A stretch of 64,000 bases of DNA from Pseudoxanthomonas winnipegensis (GCF_004283755.1 NZ_SHMH01000002.1:558001-622000); one strand, 5' to 3'; shown: positions 17,829-27,996, numbered from the stretch's first letter. Numbers and translations: made by a program. Notes: generated from the sequence alone by a model not told the origin.

Positions 17829-19049
17829 ATGCGTATCGCACTTCTGGCCGCCGTGACGGCGATGGGACTGGGCGCCTGCTCGCAACCGCCGGAAGATCCG
17901 GCCACGCGCGCCCAGCCCGATGCTTCCGGCGCCGCCGCGCCTGCGGCCTCGTCCGCGCCGGCCGCGGCCCCCGCGCATGTGGTCGCCAGCGACTTCGGCA
18001 CGCTGCCCGATGGGCGCAAGGTGCAGAAGTTCGTGCTGGACAATGGTCACGGCATGACCGCCTCGATCATCACCTACGGCGGCATCCTGCAGGCGCTGAC
18101 CGTGCCCGACCGCAACGGCAAGGCCGACGACGTGGTGCTGGGTTACGACACGCTGGACGGCTACCTCAAGGACGCCGCCACCGTGCAGACCAACTTCGGC
18201 GCGCTGATCGGGCGGTACGCCAACCGCCTGGCCAAGGGACGCTTTACCCTGGACGGCAAGACCTACCAGATCCCGACCAACAACAACGGCAACACCTTGC
18301 ACGGCGGTCCGGAAGGCTTCGCCACCAAGCTGTGGGAGGCCAGCCCCGCCAGCGACGGGACCCCGTCGGTGACCCTGCGCTACCGCTCGCCCGATGGCGA
18401 GATGGGCTTCCCCGGCACGCTCGACGTCAGCGTGGTCTACACCCTGCAGGACGATGGCCTGAAGCTGGACTACCGCGCCACCACCGACAAGCCGACCGTG
18501 CTCAATCTCACCAGCCACGGCTACTTCAACCTGGCCGGCGCCGGGGCCGCCTCGGTGCTGGATCACCGCGTGCAGATCAACGCCGCGCGCTATACCCAGA
18601 CCGATGCGCAGCTGATCCCCACCGGCAAGCTGCTGCCCGTGGCCGGCACGCCGCTGGATTTCCGCACGCCGCATGCCCTGGGCGAGCGCATCCACGAAGA
18701 CAACGCCGACCTGCGCCATGCCGAGCCCAAGCAGGGCGGCTACGACTTCAACTGGGTGCTCGATGCGCCGGGCCTGGAGACGCCGGCGGTCATCGTCGAG
18801 GAGCCCACCACCGGGCGCACGCTGACCGTGTTCACCACCGAGCCCGGCATGCAGCTATACACCTCCAATGCCATCGACCGCATCGAAGGCGGCAAGGGCG
18901 GCAAGCCCTATCTGCACTGGGGCGCGCTGGCGCTGGAAGCCCAGCACTTCCCCGACAGCCCCAACCACGCCGACTTCCCGAGCACGCGCCTGGACCCGGG
19001 CCAGACCTACACGCAGACCACGATCTATCGCTTCGGCGTAGCCAAGTAG
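17829..19049 (+). CDS. galM: Aldose 1-epimerase (galactose mutarotase), lipoprotein
   Basis: This 406-residue protein has the GalM beta-sandwich and its signatures: NFGALIGRYANRLA, NTLHGGPEGF (catalytic-region His), LTSHGYFNLAG (general acid His) and the C-terminal LALEAQHFPDSPNH (catalytic Glu). It interconverts alpha- and beta-anomers of galactose or glucose. The N-terminus MRIALLAAVTAMGLGACSQP has a lipobox, followed by an Ala/Pro linker of about 30 residues, so a periplasmic lipoprotein is predicted. It starts about 150 nt after the ligase gene, beyond the repeat. A strong hairpin follows at 19062-19091. Confidence 0.95.
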   Translation: MRIALLAAVTAMGLGACSQPPEDPATRAQPDASGAAAPAASSAPAAAPAHVVASDFGTLPDGRKVQKFVLDNGHGMTASIITYGGILQALTVPDRNGKADDVVLGYDTLDGYLKDAATVQTNFGALIGRYANRLAKGRFTLDGKTYQIPTNNNGNTLHGGPEGFATKLWEASPASDGTPSVTLRYRSPDGEMGFPGTLDVSVVYTLQDDGLKLDYRATTDKPTVLNLTSHGYFNLAGAGAASVLDHRVQINAARYTQTDAQLIPTGKLLPVAGTPLDFRTPHALGERIHEDNADLRHAEPKQGGYDFNWVLDAPGLETPAVIVEEPTTGRTLTVFTTEPGMQLYTSNAIDRIEGGKGGKPYLHWGALALEAQHFPDSPNHADFPSTRLDPGQTYTQTTIYRFGVAK

Positions 19050-19061
19050 GCCTCCGCCTTG

Positions 19062-19091
19062 CCGCGCCGGCCCACACGCGGGCCGGCGCGG
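19062..19091. terminator. Bidirectional hairpin between galM and marR
   Basis: Perfect 12-bp inverted repeat: CCGCGCCGGCCC (19062-19073) and GGGCCGGCGCGG (19080-19091), loop 6 nt. It sits between two convergent genes, 12 nt after galM and 3 nt from the marR stop. No T-tract is present, so it may act only as a barrier or mRNA 3' end stabiliser. Confidence 0.6.
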
Positions 19092-19094
19092 TGC

Positions 19095-19550
19095 CTACTC
19101 CAACGCGTCCAGGTTGCGGTTGATCCGCAGCATCAGCGTGGCGAACTGGGCCAGGTCCTGCGCGTCGAAGCCGGCCAGAGCCTGTTCGCCAGTGGCGTCC
19201 ATTACCGCCTTGGCCTTGGGCAGGCGCCTGCGCGCCAGCGGTGTCAGCGAGATCAGCTTGCTGCGGCCATCGGCCGGATCGGGCGTGCGCTGGATCAGCC
19301 CGTCGCGCTCCATCCGGTTGAGCAACTGGGCCATGCTCGGTTGCTCGACCCGCGCGCGCCGCGCCAGTTCGCCCTGCGACAGCGCATCGCCGTGCTTGAG
19401 CGCCACCAGCACCGGCAGCTGGCCCATGGCGAAGCCATGCTCGCGCAGCTGCGCGTCGACCAGCCGCGAGAACGTGCGATAGGCGATGCCGAGCAGCTTG
19501 AGCGGATCGTGGCGGGCGGCGTGCTCGAGTTCGCTGGTTTGACTTTCCAT
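19095..19550 (-). CDS. MarR-family transcriptional regulator
   Basis: This 151-residue MarR protein has the winged helix with recognition region ELARRARVEQPSMAQLLNRM (about 76-95) and wing DPADGRSKLISLT. MarR proteins are dimeric repressors released by phenolic or drug-like ligands. A near-palindrome at 19549-19581 covers its own start codon and the promoter zone of the divergent FAD monooxygenase, which strongly suggests autorepression and control of that gene. The start at 19550 lies inside the operator, so the transcript would be leaderless or nearly so; no internal ATG offers a better start. Confidence 0.9.
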   Translation of the reverse strand: MESQTSELEHAARHDPLKLLGIAYRTFSRLVDAQLREHGFAMGQLPVLVALKHGDALSQGELARRARVEQPSMAQLLNRMERDGLIQRTPDPADGRSKLISLTPLARRRLPKAKAVMDATGEQALAGFDAQDLAQFATLMLRINRNLDALE

Positions 19551-19581
19551 AGGTGGCTATGTTTTAAATATAGGCACCTAT
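19549..19581. promoter_or_regulatory. MarR operator candidate: 33-bp near-palindrome
   Basis: The half-site ATAGGTGGCTAT (19549-19560) is mirrored by ATAGGCACCTAT (19570-19581), 28 of 33 positions being symmetric overall. The AT-rich centre (TTTTAAATATA) could supply the -10 for the rightward gene. It lies between the divergent marR and monooxygenase genes. Confidence 0.7.
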
Positions 19582-19600
19582 CATATCCGAAGCAGCAGGC

Positions 19601-20749
19601 ATGGCCAACCTTCCGCGTATCGCCATCGTCGGGGGCGGCCCGGCCGGCCTGACGCTGGCCCGCCTGCTGCAGCTGCAGGGGCTCGCGCCGGAGGTGTTCG
19701 AGCGCGAGGCGCATCCGCTGGAGCGCCCCCAGGGCGGCTCGCTCGACCTGCATCAGGGCTCGGGCCTGCTGGCGATCGAACGCGCCGGGTTGCAGGACGC
19801 CTTCGCGCGCATCGCCCGCTACGAAGACCAGGGCGAGCGCCTGCTCAACCACCGCGGCGAGGTGCTGTTCGAGGACCGGGAGGGCTTCGACCGCAGTCGA
19901 CCCGAGGTCGACCGCACCGCGCTGCGCGCGATGCTGCTCGATGCGCTCGCCCCCGGCACCGTGCGCTGGGGCGCGCCGCTGCAGGCCCTGCACGCGCTGG
20001 ACGAAGGCCGCTGGCAGCTGGAACTGGCCAGCGGTCTGGCCGGCCCGTTCGACCTGGTGGTCGGCGCGGACGGCGCCTGGTCCAGGGTGCGCCCGCTGCT
20101 GTCGTCCTACCGTCCGCAGTACAGCGGCCTGACCTTCGTCGAGTTCGGCATCGACCAGGTCGATCGCGACCATCCGGCGCTGTCCGCGCTGGTCGGGCCG
20201 GGCAAGCTCGACATCGAAGGCGAGGGCAGGATGCTCATCGCCCAGCGTAACGGGCATGCGCATGTGCGCGGCTACGCCATCTTCCGCGTGCCGGCGGACT
20301 GGGCGCAGCAGCGCTTCGACTTCAGCGATCCGCAGGCCGTGCGGGCCGGGCTGCTCGAGGAGTTCGCCGGGTTCGCGCCGGAGATCCTGGACCTGTTCCG
20401 CGCGGCCAACGACCACTTCGTCGCGCGGCCGATCCACGCGCTGCCGGTGGGGCACTGCTGGAACCACCGTCCCGGCCTGACCCTGATCGGCGACGCGGCG
20501 CATCTGATGTCGCCCTTCGCCGGCGAAGGCGTCAACGCGGCCATGCTCGATGCCGCCGAACTGGCCGAGCCGCTGGCGCAAGGTGCGCTGCATGACGCGG
20601 TGTGTCGCTACGAGGCGTGCATGTTCGAGCGCGTGGCCGAAGTGGCACAGGAATCGGCCGAGGCCGCGGCCACCCAGCTCTCGCATGTCGGGCTGGAACT
20701 GACCGCGGCGATGTACCGTCAGCATCAACAGGCCCATCGGGCGGGCTGA
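19601..20749 (+). CDS. FAD-dependent monooxygenase (TetX-like)
   Basis: This 382-residue class A flavoprotein monooxygenase has the dinucleotide motif IVGGGPAGLTLARLL (residues 8-22), a mid-region DG motif LVVGADGAWSRVR, and the FAD ribityl motif LIGDAAHLMSPFAGEGVN (about 295-312). Its sequence around RPQGGSLDLHQGSGL resembles TetX-type enzymes that hydroxylate tetracyclines or other aromatics using NADPH and oxygen. It is divergent from a MarR repressor with a shared palindromic operator, as expected for an inducible detoxification gene. The substrate is not proven; similarity to TetX does not by itself mean tetracycline resistance. Confidence 0.88.
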   Translation: MANLPRIAIVGGGPAGLTLARLLQLQGLAPEVFEREAHPLERPQGGSLDLHQGSGLLAIERAGLQDAFARIARYEDQGERLLNHRGEVLFEDREGFDRSRPEVDRTALRAMLLDALAPGTVRWGAPLQALHALDEGRWQLELASGLAGPFDLVVGADGAWSRVRPLLSSYRPQYSGLTFVEFGIDQVDRDHPALSALVGPGKLDIEGEGRMLIAQRNGHAHVRGYAIFRVPADWAQQRFDFSDPQAVRAGLLEEFAGFAPEILDLFRAANDHFVARPIHALPVGHCWNHRPGLTLIGDAAHLMSPFAGEGVNAAMLDAAELAEPLAQGALHDAVCRYEACMFERVAEVAQESAEAAATQLSHVGLELTAAMYRQHQQAHRAG

Positions 20750-20830
20750 TGGCGGGCGCGCGCCGCGTCGCACGCAGGATCGGCAGTGCCTGGGCTTGTC
20801 AGGCGAGGTGGTTGTCCCCATGGTGCTGCC

Positions 20831-21847
20831 ATGGCCGACTCCAACGAACCCGGATCCCGCGCTGCGTCGCTGCAGTCCAGCGCAGGGCGCTTCCGCAACG
20901 CGATCGCGATCCCACGCACCGGGCTGCTGGAATCGCTGCGGCTGTTCCGCAGCGTGCTGTTCGACAAGCCGCGCACCAGCGTGCCGGACCGCCCGATTCC
21001 AGTCCGCCCGCTGACCCGTGCCGAACTGCTGGCCGCGCCGGATTTCAGCCTGTACCGGCTCGGCCATTCGACCGTGCTGCTCAAGCTGCGCGGCCAGTTC
21101 TGGATCACCGATCCGGTCTTCGCCCAGCGCGCCTCGCCGCTGCCGTGGATGGGGCCCAAGCGCTTCCATGCGCCGCCGATCGCGCTGAAGGATCTGCCGC
21201 CGCTGAAGGGCGTGATCCTCTCGCACAACCACTACGACCATCTGGACAAGGCGGCCGTGCGCGCGCTGGCCGCCTCGGCCGAGCACTTCGTCGCGCCGCT
21301 GGGCGTGGGCGACACGCTGGTGCGCTGGGGCGTGCCGGCGGCCAAGGTGCAACAGCTGGACTGGTGGCAGTCCACCGTCATCGACGGGCTGCGCCTGGTC
21401 GCCACGCCCGCCCAGCATTTCTCCGGGCGCGGGCTGCGCGACGGCAACGCCACGCTGTGGTGCTCGTGGGTGCTGATCGACGACGGGCTGCGCGTGTTCT
21501 TCAGCGGCGACAGCGGTTACTTCGATGGCTTCAGACAGATCGGTGAGCGCTTCGGGCCGTTCGACCTGACCCTGGTGGAGACCGGCGCCTACGATCGCCA
21601 GTGGCCGCACGTGCACATGCGGCCCGAGGAATCCCTGCAGGCGCATCTGGACCTGCAGGGGCGCTGGATGCTGCCGATCCACAACGGCACCTTCGACCTG
21701 GCGCTGCATCCGTGGTTCGAGCCGTTCGAGCGCATCAGCGCCTTGGCCGCCGAGCGCGGCGTCGCGCTGTCCACGCCGGTGATCGGCGAGCGCGTCGACC
21801 TGCGGCAGCCGACCGCGGGTTCGGCGTGGTGGCGCCTGCCCAAGTAG
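20831..21847 (+). CDS. Metallo-beta-lactamase-fold hydrolase (NAPE-PLD/UlaG-like)
   Basis: This 338-residue protein has metal motif HNHYDHLD (H132, H134, D136, H137), further ligands in PAQHFSGRG and FSGDSGYFDGF, and a late His in MLPIHNGTFDLALHPW. The fold and the sequence LYRLGHSTVLLKLRGQFWITDPVF resemble NAPE-hydrolysing phospholipase D-like proteins. It probably binds two zinc ions and cleaves a phosphodiester or lactone. The start at 20831 (MADSNEPGS) gives the usual length; an in-frame start at 20786 is also possible. It lies 81 nt after the monooxygenase on the same strand and may share its transcript. Confidence 0.85.
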   Translation: MADSNEPGSRAASLQSSAGRFRNAIAIPRTGLLESLRLFRSVLFDKPRTSVPDRPIPVRPLTRAELLAAPDFSLYRLGHSTVLLKLRGQFWITDPVFAQRASPLPWMGPKRFHAPPIALKDLPPLKGVILSHNHYDHLDKAAVRALAASAEHFVAPLGVGDTLVRWGVPAAKVQQLDWWQSTVIDGLRLVATPAQHFSGRGLRDGNATLWCSWVLIDDGLRVFFSGDSGYFDGFRQIGERFGPFDLTLVETGAYDRQWPHVHMRPEESLQAHLDLQGRWMLPIHNGTFDLALHPWFEPFERISALAAERGVALSTPVIGERVDLRQPTAGSAWWRLPK

Positions 21848-21877
21848 GCGCATCAAGCCCGCGGGTGCCTGGCGCGC

Positions 21878-22660
21878 CTACCGCTGGGCGAGAAAGTCGC
21901 GCAGCAAGGCGTTGAACGCGTCCGGATGCTCCAGCGGCGGAAAGTGCCCGCACGCAGGCACGACCGCCAGCCGCGCGTGCGCCATGCGATCCACGATCAG
22001 CTGACCGGCCGCCGGCGGCGCACTGGCATCGTCCGCGCCGGCGACGACCAGGGTCGGGTGGGGCAGGGAGGCAATCGCCTCCTCCAGCGACAGGCCGGCG
22101 ACCATGTCCCAGAGCTGGGCGTGAAAGGCCGGGTCGTTGCGCAACAGAAGTTTGCCCAGCCGGTCGGCGATTTCAGGGCGCGCCGCGAGAAACTCCGCCG
22201 GGAACCAGCGCGCAAGGTGCAGCGGCGCGATGCCTTCCATGCCGATCGCGCGCACGGTCTCCGCGCGCTGCCGCAGCAGCTGCCTGACCGCATCGGAGAA
22301 GGTGCAGGAGGTGGCGACGAGCGTGAGCGAGCGCACCTGCGTCGGCGAGGTCACCGCCAGGGTCTGCGCGATCATGCCGCCGACGGAGATGCCGACGACA
22401 TCGACCGGGCCGGTGCGCAGTGCGCCAAGCAGCGCGACCAGCGCCTCGGCGAAGCCGGCGAAGCTCGGCGCGTCCTGCCCATGCGGCGAGCGTCCGTGGC
22501 CGGGCAGGTCGATCGCGATCACATCGCGGTCGTGTGCGAAGGCGTGGATCTGCTGTTCCCATACCGAAAGATCCAGCCCGAGCGCATGCAGGAACAGCAG
22601 CGGCACGCCGCCGCGCGGGCCGGTCCGGATCATGTTGAGGCCTGGTGTGGCGTCGCTCAT
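21878..22660 (-). CDS. Alpha/beta hydrolase (3-oxoadipate enol-lactonase-like)
   Basis: This 260-residue protein has the oxyanion HALGLD region, nucleophile elbow GISVGG (Ser near 96), acid residue in the GADDAS loop (near 210), and catalytic His in ACGHFPPLEHP (near 238). The layout and length match PcaD-type 3-oxoadipate enol-lactonases and BioH-like esterases. No other beta-ketoadipate genes are adjacent, so PcaD activity is not supported by context. It is convergent with the MBL-fold gene, with 30 nt between stops. The start at 22660 follows GGATCCCCG; the spacing is poor but the N-terminus aligns with the family. Confidence 0.82.
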   Translation of the reverse strand: MSDATPGLNMIRTGPRGGVPLLFLHALGLDLSVWEQQIHAFAHDRDVIAIDLPGHGRSPHGQDAPSFAGFAEALVALLGALRTGPVDVVGISVGGMIAQTLAVTSPTQVRSLTLVATSCTFSDAVRQLLRQRAETVRAIGMEGIAPLHLARWFPAEFLAARPEIADRLGKLLLRNDPAFHAQLWDMVAGLSLEEAIASLPHPTLVVAGADDASAPPAAGQLIVDRMAHARLAVVPACGHFPPLEHPDAFNALLRDFLAQR

Positions 22661-22846
22661 CGGGGATCCTCTCCGCAGGCGCTCAGCCTAGTGGAGTCGC
22701 CCGCGCCGGGCAGCGCGATCGCGCGGACGCAGTGTGTTGTTCTTGCGTCGCAGGCGCGTGCGGGATGCAGGCCTTGCGCGCTGCGGTGTTGCATTGCGCG
22801 CCGCATCGACGATCATGCGGGCACCTCGCAGGCACAGGCGGTACGC

Positions 22847-23620
22847 ATGGAACATCCGGTCCTCAACCGGCGCCAGGAGCAACTGGTGGCGCTGGTGCGC
22901 CAGCTCGGCTATGCCGAGGTGGACGGGCTGGCCACGCAGTTCGACGTGACCCAGCAGACCATCCGCCGCGACCTGATGCTGCTGTGCGAGGCCGGCCTGC
23001 TGCGCCGCTACCACGGCGGGGTGAGCCTGCCCTCCAGCGTGGAGAACACCGCCTACGCCACGCGCAAGTCCCTGCAGGCCGAGCAGAAGCGTCGCATCGC
23101 CCGGGAGGTGGCCACGCATGTCCCCGACCATTCCTCGCTGTTCATCAACCTGGGCACCACCAACGAGGACGTGGCCGCGGCGCTGATGCACAAGCAGGGG
23201 CTGCGGGTGATCACCAACAACCTCAACGTGGCGGTGCTGATGAGCACCAATCCCAGCTTCGAGGTGATCGTGGCCGGCGGCATGGTGCGCGCGCGCGACC
23301 AGGGGGTGACCGGCCAGCCGACCATCGATCTGGTGCGCCAGTTCACCGTGGACTTCGGGATCATCGGCATCTCCGGCATCGAGCTGGACGGCACGCTGCT
23401 GGACTTCGACTTCCAGGAGGTGCGCGTGGCCCAGGCCATCGTCGAGCATTCGCGGCAGGTGCTGCTGGCCGCCGACGCCAGCAAGATCGGCCGCAACGCG
23501 CTGTGCCGGCTGGGGCCCATCGCCCTGGTGGACGACTGGTTCACCGACCGCGCGCCGCCGGACGTGCTGGCCGAGGTGCTGGCCGAGGGCAAGACCCGGG
23601 TCCACGTCGTCGGCGACTGA
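22847..23620 (+). CDS. glpR: Glycerol-3-phosphate regulon repressor, DeoR family
   Basis: This 257-residue DeoR-family repressor has an N-terminal helix-turn-helix (LATQFDVTQQTIRRDLMLLC, about 27-46) followed by the RRYHGGVSLP hinge, and a sugar-phosphate-binding domain with SIGTTN-like INLGTTNEDVA and VAGGMVRARD. It lies directly upstream of glpD, glpF and glpK on the same strand, which identifies it as GlpR. In the presence of glycerol-3-phosphate it should release the glp promoters. The ATG at 22847 (MEHPVLNRRQEQLV) starts where the family starts. Confidence 0.93.
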   Translation: MEHPVLNRRQEQLVALVRQLGYAEVDGLATQFDVTQQTIRRDLMLLCEAGLLRRYHGGVSLPSSVENTAYATRKSLQAEQKRRIAREVATHVPDHSSLFINLGTTNEDVAAALMHKQGLRVITNNLNVAVLMSTNPSFEVIVAGGMVRARDQGVTGQPTIDLVRQFTVDFGIIGISGIELDGTLLDFDFQEVRVAQAIVEHSRQVLLAADASKIGRNALCRLGPIALVDDWFTDRAPPDVLAEVLAEGKTRVHVVGD

Positions 23621-23840
23621 CGGCGGGTTCGGGGCGTCTGGCGCTGGCCCCAGGCCGGGTGCAAGCCAGGCCGGCGCCGCCGTCGGCAGGAGGCGGCTCA
23701 CCGGACATGCATTGCCACTGGAGGCTGCCCCCGAACAGGCGGCCTGGGGCGCGCCGTTGGCGGTGTCGAAACGAACTCCAGATCGGCAGCGCCTTCGACC
23801 ATCGTCTAACCCCGCGAGCTCGAACGGGCATGCCGCGCTC

Positions 23841-23880
23841 ACGAAATTTTCGTAAATGTTCGTTTAAGATCGTTGTTGTC
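23841..23880 (+). promoter_or_regulatory. Candidate GlpR operators and glpD promoter
   Basis: The 334-nt glpR-glpD gap contains an AT-rich stretch with ACGAAATTTTCGT (23841-23853, near-palindrome), followed by TGTTCGTTTAAGATCGTT. TTCG/CGAA cores are typical of GlpR and other DeoR-family sites. TTTAAGAT could serve as a -10. The distance to the glpD start at 23955 is about 80-110 nt. The rest of the gap (23621-23840) is GC-rich with no visible gene. Confidence 0.5.
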
Positions 23881-23954
23881 CGTGTTTGTCCAGACGCGAA
23901 CGGCGCCATGCGGCCGCCGCCGCGCGGGCGGCGGCCCGGTCGAGGAGCGGTGAG

Positions 23955-25460
23955 ATGGTCGAACGCGTCGATGTGCTGGTGGTGGGCGGCGGGATCAACG
24001 GAGTGGGCATCGCCCGCGACGCGATCGGCCGCGGGCTGAGCGTGTGCCTGTGCGAGGCCGACGATCTGGCCGCGCATACCTCCAGCGCCAGCACCAAGCT
24101 GATCCATGGCGGCCTGCGCTATCTGGAGCAGTACGAGTTCCGCCTGGTCGGCAAGGCGCTGGCCGAGCGCGAGGTGCTGCTGCGCCTGGCCCCGCACATC
24201 GCCTGGCCGCTGCGCTTCCTGCTTCCGCACCAGCCGCACCTGCGGCCGGCCTGGATGATCCGCATCGGCATGTTCCTCTACGACCGCCTGGGCGGGAAGC
24301 GAACGCTGGAAGGCTCGCGCCGGGTCGACCTGTGCCGCTCGCCGGTGGGCGTACCGCTGAAGGAGGAGTTCACCACCGGCTTCGCCTACTCCGATGGCTG
24401 GGTGCAGGACGCCAGGCTGGTGGTGCTCAATGCGATGGACGCGGCCGAGCGCGGCGCCTCCGTCCACACCCGCACCCGCTGCGTCAGCGCACGCCGCGAT
24501 GGCGCGCATTGGCTGGCCGAACTGGAGACCGCGCAGGGCCAGCGCATCACGGTCGAGGCCCGGGCCCTGGTCAACGTCGCCGGTCCCTGGGCGGTGCAGT
24601 TCCTGGACCAGGTCGCGCATCTGCAGCACGACTATGCGCTGCGTCTGGTCAAGGGCAGCCACATCGTGGTGCCGCGCATGTTCGCGCACGACCATGCCTA
24701 CATCTTCCAGCAACCCGACCGCCGTATCGTCTTCGCCATTCCCTACGAGCGCGACTTCACCCTGATCGGCACCACCGACATGGAGTACAAGGCCGATCCA
24801 GGGCATCCGCGTATCGACGCGGACGAGGTCGACTACCTGTGCGCGGCGGCCAACCGCTACTTCCGCAAGGCCATCGCCCCCGGCGATGTGGTGTGGACCT
24901 ACAGCGGCGTGCGCCCGCTGCTGGAGGACGAGGAGGACAACGCCTCCGAGGTCACCCGCGACTACCGGCTGGAAGTCGATGCGGACGGGCCGCCGCTGCT
25001 GAGCGTATTCGGCGGCAAGCTCACCACCTATCGCAAGCTGGCCGAGCAGGCCGTGGACAAGCTCGAGTCGCAGTTGGGCCGCAAGCCGCAGCCCTGGACC
25101 GCGGACGGGGCGCCGCTGCCGGGCGGGGACATGCTGCCCTTCGATCAGGCCCTGGCGCTGCTGCGCACGGCGCGGCCCTGGCTGCCCAAGGAGCTGGCCT
25201 GGCGACTGGTGCGCAACTATGGTTCGCGCACCGAGCGCATCCTGGGCGAGGCGACGACGCTGGCCGACCTGGGCGAGCACTTCGGCGCCGATCTCTATCG
25301 GGCCGAGGTCGACTACCTGCGGCACCACGAATGGGTCGTCGATGCCGAAGACCTGCTCTGGCGCCGCAGCAAGCTGGGCCTGCGCCTGACGCCGGCCCAG
25401 CAGCGCCGCCTGGCCGAGGTGCTGCGCGCACCCGCCGCGACGATGGCCACGCGCGCCTGA
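23955..25460 (+). CDS. glpD: Aerobic glycerol-3-phosphate dehydrogenase
   Basis: This 501-residue flavoprotein has the FAD-binding start VDVLVVGGGINGVGIARDA (residues 5-23) and the GlpD signatures SSASTKLIHGGLRYLEQYEF and FGGKLTTYRKLAEQ. It oxidises sn-glycerol-3-phosphate to dihydroxyacetone phosphate at the inner membrane and passes electrons to quinone. The start at 23955 follows GAGGAGCGGTGAG. It is the first gene after the GlpR operators and is followed by glpF and glpK, giving a complete uptake-phosphorylation-oxidation route. Confidence 0.97.
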   Translation: MVERVDVLVVGGGINGVGIARDAIGRGLSVCLCEADDLAAHTSSASTKLIHGGLRYLEQYEFRLVGKALAEREVLLRLAPHIAWPLRFLLPHQPHLRPAWMIRIGMFLYDRLGGKRTLEGSRRVDLCRSPVGVPLKEEFTTGFAYSDGWVQDARLVVLNAMDAAERGASVHTRTRCVSARRDGAHWLAELETAQGQRITVEARALVNVAGPWAVQFLDQVAHLQHDYALRLVKGSHIVVPRMFAHDHAYIFQQPDRRIVFAIPYERDFTLIGTTDMEYKADPGHPRIDADEVDYLCAAANRYFRKAIAPGDVVWTYSGVRPLLEDEEDNASEVTRDYRLEVDADGPPLLSVFGGKLTTYRKLAEQAVDKLESQLGRKPQPWTADGAPLPGGDMLPFDQALALLRTARPWLPKELAWRLVRNYGSRTERILGEATTLADLGEHFGADLYRAEVDYLRHHEWVVDAEDLLWRRSKLGLRLTPAQQRRLAEVLRAPAATMATRA

Positions 25461-25520
25461 TCCATCCGACATCCTTGGCCGCGTCGCGCGGCCGCACGTC
25501 ATCACTGGGAGGTTGCTGAC

Positions 25521-25574
25521 ATGTCCACCAAGCCCCGCACCATCGTCGCTGGTCCGACAGGAGGTCGGCGATGA
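25521..25574 (+). CDS. Possible 17-residue leader peptide overlapping glpF
   Basis: ATG at 25521 follows GGGAGGTTGCTGAC and opens a frame of 17 codons (MSTKPRTIVAGPTGGRR) ending in TGA at 25572-25574, overlapping the glpF ATG as ATGA. The glpF gene has its own AGGAGG within the last codons of this frame. The layout allows translational coupling. Being so short it may be chance. A hairpin (GGCCGCG-TCG-CGCGGCC) at 25477-25493 lies just upstream. Confidence 0.3.
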   Translation: MSTKPRTIVAGPTGGRR

Positions 25575-26371
25575 GTCGGCAGTTTCTCGGCGAGCTGATC
25601 TCAGAGGCGGTGGCGATGACGATCATCATCGCCTTCGGCGATTCGGTCGCGGCGATGTACACCCTCTACGATCCCAATCCCTATGCCGGCGGCTACTGGG
25701 GCGTCTGCATCGCCTGGGGGCTGGGCGTCACCATCGCCATCTATGCCACCGGTTCGGTCTCGGGCACCCACGCCAATCCGGCGGTGACGCTGGCGCTGGC
25801 GCTGTTCCGCGGGTTCTCGTGGAAGAAGGTGCTGCCTTACTGGGGCGCGCAGGTGATCGGCGGCATGGTCGGCGCGGCCATCGTCTATGCGCTGTACGCG
25901 CCGGTGATCGATCACTACAACGAGGTCAAGCAGCTCACGCGCGAAGCCGGCGGCGCGGCCGGGGTGTTCTTCACCGCGCCGGGGCTCGCGGTCACACCGC
26001 TGCATGCGCTGACCGACCAGGCCATCCTCACCGCGTTCCTGATCTTCGGCATCTTCGCCATCACCGAGCAGTACAACGAGATGGCGCCGGGCGCCAACTC
26101 CGGCGCGCTGATCATCGGCCTGTTGGTGGCGACCATCGGCGCGTCGATGGGCTATCTGGAGGCGTGGGCGATCAACCCGGCCCGCGATTTCGGCCCGCGC
26201 GTGTTCGCGTTCTTCGCCGGCTGGGGGCCCTCGGCCTTCCCCGCGCCGCACAACTACTGGTGGGTGCCCATCGTCGGCCCGCTGATCGGTGGCGTGGTCG
26301 GCGCCGCCGCCTATCAGTGGCTGATCTATCCGTTCCTGCCGGCGCGCCAGCGCGCCGCGCGGAAGCCGTAA
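25571..26371 (+). CDS. glpF: Glycerol facilitator (aquaglyceroporin)
   Basis: This 266-residue MIP-family channel has six TM segments and two half-helices with the paired motifs: THANPAVT (residues about 70-77) and INPARDFGPR (about 201-210). The Asp after the second NPAR is the mark of glycerol-conducting members rather than water channels. It admits glycerol by facilitated diffusion for phosphorylation by GlpK, encoded next. It sits 110 nt after glpD, with AGGAGG seven nt ahead of the ATG. Confidence 0.95.
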   Translation: MSRQFLGELISEAVAMTIIIAFGDSVAAMYTLYDPNPYAGGYWGVCIAWGLGVTIAIYATGSVSGTHANPAVTLALALFRGFSWKKVLPYWGAQVIGGMVGAAIVYALYAPVIDHYNEVKQLTREAGGAAGVFFTAPGLAVTPLHALTDQAILTAFLIFGIFAITEQYNEMAPGANSGALIIGLLVATIGASMGYLEAWAINPARDFGPRVFAFFAGWGPSAFPAPHNYWWVPIVGPLIGGVVGAAAYQWLIYPFLPARQRAARKP

Positions 26372-26378
26372 GGTCTGA

Positions 26379-27953
<1,575 letters not shown>

Positions 27954-27966
27954 GCCTCGGGCAGGA

Positions 27967-27991
27967 GCGCCGGCGGAGGGGACGCCGGCGC
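27967..27991. terminator. Hairpin between glpK and the convergent glycosidase gene
   Basis: Perfect 9-bp inverted repeat GCGCCGGCG (27967-27975) and CGCCGGCGC (27983-27991), loop 7 nt, between convergent stops at 27953 and 27997. No T-tract. It could end transcripts from both sides with Rho help or protect 3' ends. Confidence 0.55.
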
Positions 27992-27996
27992 CGGCC

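Noticed and set aside
19601..20749. Calling the FAD monooxygenase a tetracycline resistance gene
   Set aside because: Motifs show the TetX-like family only. Many members act on other aromatics, and no resistance context is present.
21878..22660. Naming the alpha/beta hydrolase pcaD
   Set aside because: The fold fits but no protocatechuate or beta-ketoadipate genes are nearby, and related esterases look the same at this level.
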